64,000 nucleotides of DNA from Metabacillus halosaccharovorans (GTDB lineage Bacteria > Bacillota > Bacilli > Bacillales > Bacillaceae): positions 1,178,001 through 1,242,000 of the forward strand of contig NZ_KV917371.1 in NCBI RefSeq assembly GCF_002019635.1, written 5' to 3'. This document shows, in pieces, positions 17,024-26,053 of this stretch; within the stretch, counting starts at the first letter, position 1, and each line of letters begins with the position of its first letter. The translations under genes and the position numbers were made by a program. The notes beneath the pieces are model-generated. The model made no database searches and was not told the origin of the DNA. It saw only the letters and a program-made list of their open reading frames with translations.

Positions 17024-19603
17024 TTACTCTTGTTCTAGGTTATGTTTTCTTCTTACATAAAAGTAAGCTCCGGCACCCAAAAGTAAAACGATTCCTCCAA
17101 ATAATAGTATATTAAAAGAATTCGTTGCCGTATTTGGTAGCTTTTCACCTGCTTTATCGCTATTTTTCACCGGCTTTGCTTCAAGATCTTCTCTCGATCC
17201 TTCACCATTTAATAGATCATTTGATGTATTGTCATCACCTGCACCAGGTTTTATCGGTGTATCTTCTTCACCTTCACCTGGTTGAGCTGGTAAGTCACCT
17301 TCATCTTCACCTGTGCCTGGTTGGGCTGGTGTTTCTTCATCTTCTTCACCTGTGTCAGGATCAGAAGCTTTATTAAATCTTACATTATCAACAAACATTC
17401 TTCCTGCAAAGTCACTGTTATCATCTGCGAAAATAAGTAACATGTTACGTAATGCTGTATCAGCCTTCACGTTTTCAAGATTTGTTACGTCTATTTTCAC
17501 TTCATAATGATAAAGGCCATCTGCTGTTTTTTCTGTTGAATCTAATGCTGTTAAATCAATATCAAATGTTTCTGCAGATTGTTGCCAGAAACCTAGTGAT
17601 TCTGGTTGGAAAACTAAGTTAATTGAAATACCACCTTCTGTTGCACGTGTAGGATCAAGATATAAATCAAATGCAACATACTCATTATCACCGCGTTTTA
17701 AATCTTCTAACCAGAAGTCTATACGTGGTGCTGATGCCCAGTTGTCAGTTGGTTTTACATCAGGATAACCAAATTCCCATGATAATGCTTTTGAACCATT
17801 TGCTTCTTCAATCGTTAATGCTGTTTTTACTCCTGAGTCTCCACTCCATTTCCAGCCTTGACGCGTGTCATCTTCAAAAGTAGATGGAAGTGTTGCTGCT
17901 CCTTCTGGATCATTGATTACTTCAATCTCAACTTCTTTTCCTGTTACTGTTATATTATCTAAAGAGATAATATCTGTATTTTCCGCTCCAACAAATAATA
18001 TCAAATTCTCTAATTTATTATTGTCTGGACTTTCTGCAATCGTTGCTAATGATGGAGCATCTTCTTTTGTTATCGTTAATACCGCTTTATATTGATCTCC
18101 AAATTTCACAAAATCCTCTTCATTTACTTGGATCGCACGCGTAGGATTTGCCCACCCAGCTGAAGGCCCTTGTGGAATGGCAGCAACAGAAACAGTTGTT
18201 GGTTTGTCAACAATCACTTCCATTGATAATTCCTGCGCACCTAAAACATCAACTGATTCACTCCAATTGTCTGCAGACAGACGTACATTTGCCCAATAGT
18301 TGTCTGCAGTAACATCACTACTTTCACTTAGTCCTGAAATTTGCAGAGTTCCATCAACATTCTTTAACGTCACATCCTTTACGGGACTGTCTCCATTTAC
18401 GCCAAAGCCTTGCGTGGATTCATTAAAATCAAATAGAACTTTAGAATATTTTGTACGATCGATTGGCTCATATGAGACCCCTTTGATACGTGCACGAACA
18501 TATTCACCTGATAAGCTTAATTCTTTTGGTGCCCAAACCTGATCAGCACCTGGATCTAGATCAGTCGCCTCTGTTTTCCCTAATTGAAACGGAGTAAAGG
18601 CTGCAGATGTTTCATTTTTATTTGTTAAGGACCAGTTAGCCCAGCTAATATTATTTTCATTTAAGAAGTTGATCCATTGGTTTGCTTCTTCTAAATACGG
18701 ACCATTGTTTCCATTTGCTTCACTTGTTCCCCATTCTGTTGCAAAAACAGCTTGTCCTTTTTCTAGCGCATATCTTGCATTACTCATCACATTTTCACGA
18801 TTTGAGCTGTCTGATGCAGCTGGATGTGATCCCGTGTAGAAGTGAACCGTGTACATTGTATTAGGATCGTCAATTGGATTATCAGCAGCTAAATCTGCAC
18901 GCTGGCTCCAGTTCGGGCTCCCAACAATGACAATGTTTTGATTTCTATTATCACGAAGCATTTTAATAATTGGTTCAGCATATGACTTTACCTTTGCCCA
19001 GCCTTCTGCATTATTTGTTAATCCCGGTCCATCATTACTATTGCTGCTTGGCTCGTTAGCTAATTCATAAATAATATGTGGATCGTTAGGATAAAGACTT
19101 GAAATTTCTTTAAAGAAATTCAATGCCCCTTTATAAACATCAGCATTTGGATCTCCCGGAGCATGTACATGCCAGTCGACAATTACATACATATCATTTG
19201 CCTTTGCTAATTCAATCCCATCAATTACACGTTGCTTCATCACTTTTGGATCTGAAGCATATCCGCCTTCACCAACATACATCGCAAGACGAATAAGATT
19301 TGAACCCCAGTCATTTGAAAGAGCTGAAAACACATTTTCATTTAAAATCTCTGGAAACCATTGTAAACCATGAGTGCTCATGCCACGAAGTTGAATCGGT
19401 TGACCATTTTTATCAACAAGTGTTTTTTGTCCATTTACAACCTTAAGGCTTAATGCCCCCGCTTGAGACGGTCTTTTCCCTGGTCCAACAAGCAAGCTGC
19501 TGTAATCAGCTTCTGCTGCTGAAGCAAAATTCGGTAATAATGATGTTAATAATCCAAGAACCATTATTAGTGCCATAAACCTTTTTGCCATTCTGCGCTT
19601 CAA
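17024..19603 (-). CDS. Cell-wall-anchored endo-beta-1,4-glucanase (GH5, two CBM17/28-type modules, LPNTA signal)
   Basis: 859 residues. Order: signal peptide (1-29, ending FASAAEA); GH5 catalytic domain (about 50-340) opening with GQPIQLRGMSTHGLQWF, with acid/base Glu in YELANEPS near residue 184 and nucleophile Glu in FATEWGTS near 289. Two beta-sandwich modules of CBM17/28 type follow (about 385-560 and 575-745), then a Glu/Pro/Gly linker with AQPGEGEED units, LPNTATNSF near 818, a membrane helix and a basic tail. It resembles alkaline cellulases of Bacillus that bind amorphous cellulose, but those are usually secreted; here a sorting signal fixes it on the wall. The start is TTG, seven bases after AAGGAGG. 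A LacI-type operator lies at 19639-19650. Confidence 0.93.
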   Translation of the reverse strand: MKRRMAKRFMALIMVLGLLTSLLPNFASAAEADYSSLLVGPGKRPSQAGALSLKVVNGQKTLVDKNGQPIQLRGMSTHGLQWFPEILNENVFSALSNDWGSNLIRLAMYVGEGGYASDPKVMKQRVIDGIELAKANDMYVIVDWHVHAPGDPNADVYKGALNFFKEISSLYPNDPHIIYELANEPSSNSNDGPGLTNNAEGWAKVKSYAEPIIKMLRDNRNQNIVIVGSPNWSQRADLAADNPIDDPNTMYTVHFYTGSHPAASDSSNRENVMSNARYALEKGQAVFATEWGTSEANGNNGPYLEEANQWINFLNENNISWANWSLTNKNETSAAFTPFQLGKTEATDLDPGADQVWAPKELSLSGEYVRARIKGVSYEPIDRTKYSKVLFDFNESTQGFGVNGDSPVKDVTLKNVDGTLQISGLSESSDVTADNYWANVRLSADNWSESVDVLGAQELSMEVIVDKPTTVSVAAIPQGPSAGWANPTRAIQVNEEDFVKFGDQYKAVLTITKEDAPSLATIAESPDNNKLENLILFVGAENTDIISLDNITVTGKEVEIEVINDPEGAATLPSTFEDDTRQGWKWSGDSGVKTALTIEEANGSKALSWEFGYPDVKPTDNWASAPRIDFWLEDLKRGDNEYVAFDLYLDPTRATEGGISINLVFQPESLGFWQQSAETFDIDLTALDSTEKTADGLYHYEVKIDVTNLENVKADTALRNMLLIFADDNSDFAGRMFVDNVRFNKASDPDTGEEDEETPAQPGTGEDEGDLPAQPGEGEEDTPIKPGAGDDNTSNDLLNGEGSREDLEAKPVKNSDKAGEKLPNTATNSFNILLFGGIVLLLGAGAYFYVRRKHNLEQE

Positions 19604-19638
19604 AATAAATCCTCCTTGTTTGATGTGAAATCTTTATG

Positions 19639-19650
19639 GAAATCGGTTTC
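19639..19650. promoter_or_regulatory. LacI-type operator before the cellulase gene
   Basis: GAAATCGGTTTC, one base off the perfect palindrome GAAACCGGTTTC found at 21650-21661. It lies about 36 bases upstream of the cellulase start codon. I could not fix the promoter around it. Confidence 0.75.
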
Positions 19651-19789
19651 TAAAATAAAAAACAAGATTCAGAAACCTTTTTTCCCCCACAGTAAAAACG
19701 CCCTTTGTAAAAGCTAACACAAAATTCAGTATACTATAGACACTTTTTTAATAGAAAGCGATTCAGTTGAAGTATTCTAACAATTCATT

Positions 19790-21565
19790 CTAAACTCTAA
19801 ACCTCTTTACCAGCTCCTGAAGTGCTAATGCCTTTTGACTTAAGTCTTCTGATGACAAAGTAACTTTTGTCATAATCGCATTTTGTTCTTCAACTGATGC
19901 AGCCACTTCTTCTGTATTTCCTGCAGAAAAAACAGATATGTTTGCGATTTCCTCGATTAAATCAACCATACTTTGCGTACTAGCATTTACTTGCTCCACA
20001 ATAGCTGATACTTCTTGTGATTGTGATGCAACATCCGCTACCATTTCAACAATATTCTCAAAGGAATTACCCGTTTTATTGACCATTATAATCCCTTCAT
20101 TAACAGCGTTGATTCCATCTGTCATTGATTTTAGTGCATGATCAACTTCTGCTTGCATTTCATAGATTACTTTTTTAATTTCCTCAGCAGCTTGACCTGA
20201 TTGCTCCGCAAGCTTTCTGACCTCATCGGCTACAACTGCAAATCCTTTCCCATGCTCGCCTGCTCTTGCAGCTTCAATAGCTGCATTTAGAGCTAATAAA
20301 TTGGTTTGATCAGCCACATTTGTTATTAAAGAAAGGATCTTGCCGATTTGGCTTGATTTGTTGCCTAATGAATTCATGACAGAAGAGGTGTGTTGAACTT
20401 TATATTGCACTTCATTCATTTGTATAACTGTTTGCGAAACAATTCCTTGACCAGTTGTTGCTTTTTCGTTTGTTGCTAATGTTAGGTCTGAAACAGATTG
20501 TATCGAACGTGCCGCTTGTGTCATTCCTTTTGAAATCTCTTGTATCACGCTATTTGCCTCTGAAGCACGCGTTACTTGGTTTTCTGCACCGCCTGCCACC
20601 TCTTTAATAGCAGTAGAAATAGAAGCATTTCCTGTTTGTGTTTGTTCCGCACTGACTGAGAGATCTTCCGACGTTGTTGCCACTTGCTCAGAGTTTTTCA
20701 TCACTTCTACAATCAATTGCTTTAGATTGTCTGTCATGGTGTTAAAATCCGTTGCTAGTTTACCGATCTCGTCCCTATTTTTTATAGAAATTGGCTCTAA
20801 CATTAAATTTCCTTGCGCTACCTGTTTCACACTCATTGACATCGCTGACAGTGGTCGAGATATGCTTCTTGATAGAAGGAGCCCCATAATGATTGAGATG
20901 ACTAATGCAACCACAATTAAAATAGCTATAGTGGATAATACAGTTGTTGTTACATGATGTCTTTCTTCCGCAGCTTCCTTTGCCTTTACTTGATTTAACT
21001 CGACTAGCTGTGTTAGATAACCTTCAACTGTTTCAATCTGTTGTCGGGATTGTTTAATAATTTGACTCGCTTCATTGTCTTGATTGGCTCTGGATAGGGT
21101 AAGAATTTCCTCGTGAACTACAAGATATTTATCCCACTCTGCCTGAAATCCGCTATAAATGGTTTCTTCTTCTTCAGTTGAGATCGTTTTCTCAAACTGT
21201 TCGAACAACTCGTCTAATCTACTAAAAATCGTATCAAAGCGTCCATCAAATTGATTCAATTCTCCGATTGTTTCGGCACTAGCATAAAACAGTTGAAATG
21301 CTGCAACCTGTTCAACGAGATACCTCATTTCCCCTAGCCTCTCTACCGATGGAAGCCACACATCCTCTACTTCACTTGATTTCTTATTCATCGTGTTTAA
21401 TCCATTAAGAGTAGAAACGCTAAGAACGGCAATTAAAATAAAAATGATAGCAAATGCAGAAAAAATTTTCCTTCCAACAGTTAGCTTTAAAGGTAATTTA
21501 ACGACATTTTGATGATTACTTTTATTTCTCTGCTTCTTAACGTATTTATGTAAGAGCTTCTGCAT
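19790..21565 (-). CDS. Methyl-accepting chemotaxis protein
   Basis: About 591 residues from [15 protein letters not shown]. Order: basic N-terminus; first membrane helix (about 30-52); an extracellular four-helix-bundle sensor of about 150 residues; second membrane helix ([19 protein letters not shown]); HAMP domain ([15 protein letters not shown]); then the long cytoplasmic signalling coiled coil with the conserved hairpin tip [31 protein letters not shown]. The tip contacts CheA and CheW and controls motility. The start at 21565 follows TGGGGGAT; an ATG eight codons earlier is weaker. It lies between the cellulase and beta-glucosidase genes with its own operator, so the ligand may be a sugar or a sugar-bound binding protein; this is inference. 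Confidence 0.92.
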   Translation of the reverse strand: MQKLLHKYVKKQRNKSNHQNVVKLPLKLTVGRKIFSAFAIIFILIAVLSVSTLNGLNTMNKKSSEVEDVWLPSVERLGEMRYLVEQVAAFQLFYASAETIGELNQFDGRFDTIFSRLDELFEQFEKTISTEEEETIYSGFQAEWDKYLVVHEEILTLSRANQDNEASQIIKQSRQQIETVEGYLTQLVELNQVKAKEAAEERHHVTTTVLSTIAILIVVALVISIIMGLLLSRSISRPLSAMSMSVKQVAQGNLMLEPISIKNRDEIGKLATDFNTMTDNLKQLIVEVMKNSEQVATTSEDLSVSAEQTQTGNASISTAIKEVAGGAENQVTRASEANSVIQEISKGMTQAARSIQSVSDLTLATNEKATTGQGIVSQTVIQMNEVQYKVQHTSSVMNSLGNKSSQIGKILSLITNVADQTNLLALNAAIEAARAGEHGKGFAVVADEVRKLAEQSGQAAEEIKKVIYEMQAEVDHALKSMTDGINAVNEGIIMVNKTGNSFENIVEMVADVASQSQEVSAIVEQVNASTQSMVDLIEEIANISVFSAGNTEEVAASVEEQNAIMTKVTLSSEDLSQKALALQELVKRFRV

Positions 21566-21635
21566 ATAGATCCCCCATCCCACTGCCATATTGTCTAATT
21601 ATCTATTTTTTCTTTTCCCCATTGATGATAAAAAT

Positions 21636-21670
21636 CCCCTTTCGGAATCGAAACCGGTTTCCAAAAGGGG
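21636..21670 (-). terminator. Beta-glucosidase terminator hairpin containing an operator
   Basis: CCCCTTT (21636-21642) pairs with AAAGGGG (21664-21670), continued inward by GGAA with TTCC. The minus strand then runs ATTTTTAT, so it fits an intrinsic terminator nine bases after the beta-glucosidase stop. The palindrome at 21650-21661 is part of the same hairpin. Confidence 0.7.
21650..21661. promoter_or_regulatory. LacI-type operator before the chemoreceptor gene
   Basis: GAAACCGGTTTC, a perfect 12-bp palindrome about 85 bases upstream of the chemoreceptor start. It is the best copy of the motif in this locus and is embedded in the preceding gene's terminator hairpin. Confidence 0.8.
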
Positions 21671-21678
21671 TAACTTTC

Positions 21679-23028
21679 TTAATAAAACATATCAAACCAA
21701 CCATTTTTAATTGTTTGCTTGTACCAATAGTAACTATCTTTCTTTGTTCTTTCTAATGTATTGAAATCAACATGAATAATTCCAAAGCGCTTATCATAGC
21801 CTTCTGCCCATTCAAAGTTATCAAGAAGTGACCAAGTAAGATAGCCCTTAATATTTACACCACTATCTATTGCCCGTTTTAATGATGTTAAATGTTGTTT
21901 CAAGTAATCAATACGTCTTTGATCTTTTACTCGGCCATTTTCAACTCCATCATTGTAGCAGGCACCGTTTTCAGTGATATAAATTGGCACTGAACCGTAT
22001 TGATCATTGATTTTTGTTAGAACCTTATAGAAGCCTTCAGGGTAGATATTCCAATCAAAGTCTGTTTTTTCATAGCCGATATCAACTTTTTCAGCGTCTA
22101 GTAAACCATCATTTTCTTTGTATCTAGTTACACTGCCTGTGTAGTAGTTGATTCCAACAAAGTCAATTTCCTGGTTAATGATAGCCATGTCTCCATCTTG
22201 AATTGGAACTGTTACACCTTTTTTCTCAAACCATTCCACCATAAATTGTGGATAGCTACCTTTGAATACCGGATCAAAGAACCACTCAACAAACCAACCT
22301 GTCGCTCTATTACAAGCATCAATGTCTTCTTGTTTGCTGCTAAACGGTTCATTCCATTCTGTATTTGGGGCATAACCAATTTCGCCCTCGCAGCCTCCGT
22401 CTCTAAAGCGAGATACAGCTTTACCATGTGCAAGTAATAAGTGATGTGAAATCGTTGTTGCTAATTGTAAATTTTGGTACCCTGGTGCATGAGCTCCGAT
22501 ATAGTTTGATAGAAATGATACACACCATGGTTCATTAATTGTTATCCACTTTTTAATTTTTCCGTTAAACTCTTTAAACATAAGCTCAGCATAATCAGCA
22601 AATGCATCCACTGTTTCACGACTATCCCAGCCACCCTTATCTTGGAGAGCCTGTGGCAGATCCCAGTGATATAGCGTACACATTGGCTCGATTCCGTTTG
22701 CTATGAGTGCATCTACAAAATCACGATAGAACTGAAGACCTTTTTCATTGATTTCTCCAGTTCCATTTGGAAAAATACGTGGCCATGATACAGAAAAACG
22801 ATAAATATCAATGCCGAGTTCTTTCATTAATGCAATATCCTCTTCATAGCGGTGATAGCTGTCACACGCTACATCTCCGTTATCGCCATTTAGTACTTTA
22901 CCAGGAGTCTTGGCAAAAGTATCCCAAATGGAAGGACCTCTTCCATCTTCATTAGCTGCTCCTTCGATTTGGTATGCAGCTGTAGCTGCTCCCCATCTCA
23001 TTTCTTTTGGAAATTGTATAATTGCCAT
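21679..23028 (-). CDS. bglA: Beta-glucosidase, GH1, BglA type
   Basis: 449 residues, the usual GH1 length, with no signal peptide, so it acts in the cytoplasm. It hydrolyses cellobiose and short cello-oligosaccharides to glucose by a retaining mechanism. The acid/base Glu lies in TINEPW near residue 166 and the nucleophile Glu in YITENGA near 354. The +/-1 site reads NFEWAEGYDKRFG. The Glu in FEWAEGY is typical of true beta-glucosidases, unlike the Ser/Lys/Tyr phosphate pocket of phospho-beta-glucosidases. This fits uptake by an ABC importer rather than a PTS. The start follows GGAGGG. It lies 40 bp after the LacI gene and is probably co-transcribed with it. Confidence 0.93.
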   Translation of the reverse strand: MAIIQFPKEMRWGAATAAYQIEGAANEDGRGPSIWDTFAKTPGKVLNGDNGDVACDSYHRYEEDIALMKELGIDIYRFSVSWPRIFPNGTGEINEKGLQFYRDFVDALIANGIEPMCTLYHWDLPQALQDKGGWDSRETVDAFADYAELMFKEFNGKIKKWITINEPWCVSFLSNYIGAHAPGYQNLQLATTISHHLLLAHGKAVSRFRDGGCEGEIGYAPNTEWNEPFSSKQEDIDACNRATGWFVEWFFDPVFKGSYPQFMVEWFEKKGVTVPIQDGDMAIINQEIDFVGINYYTGSVTRYKENDGLLDAEKVDIGYEKTDFDWNIYPEGFYKVLTKINDQYGSVPIYITENGACYNDGVENGRVKDQRRIDYLKQHLTSLKRAIDSGVNIKGYLTWSLLDNFEWAEGYDKRFGIIHVDFNTLERTKKDSYYWYKQTIKNGWFDMFY

Positions 23029-23068
23029 TGTTGTTGTCCCTCCACCAAATTCTGTTCTTATGATAGCA

Positions 23069-24070
23069 TTATGACTCTCTTACAACTAAATCAGAATCGA
23101 TAAAAACTGGCTTTAACTCTGATTTTCCATTGATTAAATCATTTAGCATGTAAGCAGCTAGTTTCCCTAGCTGTTTTTTATCCTGTCTTACCGTTGATAA
23201 CCTGGGACTGCTATGTCGGCATGCGTCAATATCATCGCAGCCAATCACAGATATATCTTCGGGGACCCTTAGTCCCTTTTCTCTAATCGCATCAATTGCA
23301 CCAAAAGCCATCATATCCGATGCGGCAAAAATAGCTCGTGGATACGGCTTAGTTTCTAATATTTTTTTCATTGCTTGGTATCCACTTTCTTCATGGAAAT
23401 CGCCATATTGAAACCATTCTTGATGAATCTCCATACCAAGCTGATCCATTGTTTCTCTTAAACCTTTTTCGCGAAACATCGTGATCGCAGAATCTTCTTG
23501 ACCACCAATATACCCAATGTCTCTAATTCCTCGCAAATAAAAGTGCTGAATCACCTTTCTAGATAAATTCACATTATCACTCATCACGAAGCTAGCTTTT
23601 GGTCCACTAAGCTCAAGGTCAACTCCCATACAAGGTATATCTTCACGTACAAGCTCAAAAATGGCATCTTCTATTTCTTCACCAGCAATGATGACACAGC
23701 CATCTACATGGAAATGGCGACATCTGGCCAAATAACTCCCATTATCTTTATAGAATTGTTCATTTGAGAACATGATAATGTCATAGCCTAACATGCCAAT
23801 TGCCTTTTTAAACGAAGTGACAACTTCATTGAAGTAAGGATGTGTAAAATCAACATTTACTTTACCAGCATAAATTAACCCAATTAAATTAGATTTCTTG
23901 GTGGCAAGTGCTTTTGCAGAAAAAGTAGGCTGATACCCTGTTTCCTGGATAATATCCAGCACCTTTTTCTTCGTTTTTTCACTAATGCCACCATAGTTAT
24001 TAATAATTTTTGAAACAGTTCCTGGAGATACTCCAGCCATCTTTGCGATATCTTTAATCGTTAAATTCAT
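23069..24070 (-). CDS. LacI-family repressor of the cellulose-use locus
   Basis: 333 residues. The N-terminal HTH is [20 protein letters not shown] with the hinge helix ([13 protein letters not shown]) near residue 50-65. The rest is a periplasmic-binding-protein-like sensor ending with [20 protein letters not shown]. The family binds near-palindromes with a central CG and releases DNA on binding a sugar. Five such palindromes, consensus GAAACCGGTTTC, lie in this locus, which makes it the likely regulator. The inducer, perhaps cellobiose, is inferred. RBS is GAGGG at about eight bases. A paralogue at 32940-33950 is about three-quarters identical by eye and has an almost identical HTH, so it may share operators. 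Confidence 0.9.
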   Translation of the reverse strand: MNLTIKDIAKMAGVSPGTVSKIINNYGGISEKTKKKVLDIIQETGYQPTFSAKALATKKSNLIGLIYAGKVNVDFTHPYFNEVVTSFKKAIGMLGYDIIMFSNEQFYKDNGSYLARCRHFHVDGCVIIAGEEIEDAIFELVREDIPCMGVDLELSGPKASFVMSDNVNLSRKVIQHFYLRGIRDIGYIGGQEDSAITMFREKGLRETMDQLGMEIHQEWFQYGDFHEESGYQAMKKILETKPYPRAIFAASDMMAFGAIDAIREKGLRVPEDISVIGCDDIDACRHSSPRLSTVRQDKKQLGKLAAYMLNDLINGKSELKPVFIDSDLVVRES

Positions 24071-24192
24071 AGCGGTCCCTCAATTGCCTTTCACCTTCGT
24101 AATAGATTGCTTATTTACTGTTTAGATTACTATTATTTAAAGCAATTTACAATTTGATAATGGCCAAAAAAGGAAGGTAAAAAATTAGAATT

Positions 24193-25035
24193 TTATTTAA
24201 CCGCACCATCTGTAATACTAGAAATAAATAACTTGTTAAACAGTAGGAAAATTATTAATAATGGTACTGTTGCCCAGAATACTCCAGATAAAATCATACC
24301 GAAGTCAATGTTGAACGTGTTACTTAACGTCGCCAAGGCCACTTGAATGGTATACATTTCCGGATCTCTTAAAATCGTAAATTGCCATAAGAATTCTCCC
24401 CAGACAGCTGTGAAAACGATAATACCTAATGTTGCAAATGCAGGTAAAATGATCGGTAACACAATGCTGCGGTAAATTCTAAAATTCGAACACCCGTCAA
24501 GTTTTGCTGCTTCAATTAATTCATCTGGTACCGAATTGCTTACATACTGTCTCATTAAGAAGATTCCTAATGGATTTAAGAAAAATAGAATCGCAACACC
24601 TTGTAATGTATCTAGCAAACCTGCTTTAGAGATTAAATAGTATTGCGGAATTAGCCCTAATTGCGGCGGGATGACCATTGTTAACAGAATCGAAACAAAC
24701 AGTGCATTTTTCCCCGGAAATTTAAATTTTGCAAAAGCAAATCCTGCTAGTGAGCTAATGATTAATACAATAATTGTCACGGATGTACAAAGAATGACAG
24801 TATTGATCATTGCTTGGAAGAAATCAATAGCACCCAATACTTTCTGAAAATTTTCCACTAACAAGTTACCCGGAGTAATCGTTGGCGGGATGGAGTTGTA
24901 AGCTGAACTTGGGCGTGTTGCCATTACAAACATCCAATAGAATGGAAACAATGAAAAAAGTGATGCTAGAGTAAGAAAGGTATAGATTAATATTCTACCT
25001 TTTGAAAACTTTTTTGTTCCTGCTACGTCACCCAT
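24193..25035 (-). CDS. Carbohydrate ABC transporter permease (MalG/LacG type)
   Basis: 280 residues with six predicted membrane helices. The EAA loop that touches the ATPase is recognisable in ELIEAAKLDGCSNFRIYRSI with IVLPIILPAFAT. It is the second membrane subunit of a sugar importer of the MalFGK type. Its ATG overlaps the last base of the preceding permease stop codon (TAATG), showing translational coupling. RBS is GGAGGGAG. The cluster has no ATPase gene; in Bacillus such importers often share one ATPase of the MsmX type encoded elsewhere. Substrate is likely cello-oligosaccharides from context. Confidence 0.93.
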   Translation of the reverse strand: MGDVAGTKKFSKGRILIYTFLTLASLFSLFPFYWMFVMATRPSSAYNSIPPTITPGNLLVENFQKVLGAIDFFQAMINTVILCTSVTIIVLIISSLAGFAFAKFKFPGKNALFVSILLTMVIPPQLGLIPQYYLISKAGLLDTLQGVAILFFLNPLGIFLMRQYVSNSVPDELIEAAKLDGCSNFRIYRSIVLPIILPAFATLGIIVFTAVWGEFLWQFTILRDPEMYTIQVALATLSNTFNIDFGMILSGVFWATVPLLIIFLLFNKLFISSITDGAVK

Positions 25036-25976
25036 TATTTAGCTCCCTCCTTTTTTCTACCGGCTCCGGATGTTACTAATGTATTAATCGCAGAGAAGAT
25101 GATGATGATAAACAATAAGATAATCGCTGTTGCTGATGCTGTACCAAATGATTGTAATTTAAAGGCATCACGATACAGATACATAACAACTGTCATAGCT
25201 TCGTCTCTTGTAAAGGCTGATGCGCCTAAGAATACGGTTGGCTCTGCAAATAATTGCAATGCACCAACTGTTGAGAAGAAAACAGTTAAAATGATAAACG
25301 GCTTTAACAGTGGCATTGTGATATAAATCATTTGTTGAAACTTGTTTGCTCCATCAATCGTTGCTGCTTCATATAGGTCATTTGAAATACTTTGAAGACC
25401 AGCTAGATAAATAATCGTGTTGTAACCAACCCATCTCCAAAATACCATAATAGAGATCGCAATTTTAGTACCCCATTCAGATGTTGCCCAGTTAACTGGA
25501 TCAAATCCAAACACGCCTAGTACATAATTGGCTAAGGAGGTTTCGTGATTACTAAATAACACACTAAAAATGAGGGCTACTGCAACCATTGACGTAATAT
25601 ATGGCATGAAGATCGTAACTCTGAAGAAATTTCTAAAGCGGAGAAACGATAGATTTAATAGAAACGCAAGGATAATCCCAATAACTAATTGAGGGGCAGT
25701 ACCCATTAATCCTATAACAATTGTGTTATATAATGATTTCCAAAACAGTGGATCAGCTAATACAACCTTGAAATTATTTAGCCCAGCAAACTCCATTGGA
25801 CTTAATCCATTCCATTTTTGAAAAGCAAGATACAAACTGAATAACGCTGGATATAAACCAATAACAGCAAAGATGATAAAGAAAGGTGAAACATAAAGAT
25901 AGCCAGAAATCATGTCTTTCTTTTCTTCTGATAGAAACCTTTTCTTTTTGACTACTTTTTCGTTTGCAGAAACCAT
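25035..25976 (-). CDS. Carbohydrate ABC transporter permease (MalF/LacF type)
   Basis: About 313 residues from MVSANEKVVKKKRF. It has a cytoplasmic basic start, six predicted membrane helices (first: GYLYVSPFFIIFAVIGLYPA), and an EAA loop in LYEAATIDGANKFQQMIYIT. It forms a heterodimer with the next permease. The start at 25976 is six bases after GGGGA; a GTG two codons earlier abuts that site. It is separated from the binding-protein gene by a hairpin that probably lowers permease expression. Confidence 0.93.
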   Translation of the reverse strand: MVSANEKVVKKKRFLSEEKKDMISGYLYVSPFFIIFAVIGLYPALFSLYLAFQKWNGLSPMEFAGLNNFKVVLADPLFWKSLYNTIVIGLMGTAPQLVIGIILAFLLNLSFLRFRNFFRVTIFMPYITSMVAVALIFSVLFSNHETSLANYVLGVFGFDPVNWATSEWGTKIAISIMVFWRWVGYNTIIYLAGLQSISNDLYEAATIDGANKFQQMIYITMPLLKPFIILTVFFSTVGALQLFAEPTVFLGASAFTRDEAMTVVMYLYRDAFKLQSFGTASATAIILLFIIIIFSAINTLVTSGAGRKKEGAK

Positions 25977-26005
25977 TTTCACTCCCCGTTTCTTTCAAAA
26001 ACTAG

Positions 26006-26031
26006 ATATGGTGCAACAATGCGCACCATAT
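26006..26031 (-). terminator. Intra-operon hairpin between binding protein and permease genes
   Basis: ATATGGTGC (26006-26014) pairs perfectly with GCACCATAT (26023-26031). A short T-tract (CTAGTTTTTG) follows on the minus strand. It probably acts as a leaky terminator or 3'-end stabiliser that keeps the binding protein in excess over the permeases. Confidence 0.65.
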
Positions 26032-26053
26032 CCACCTTTATTCATTTTTAGAA

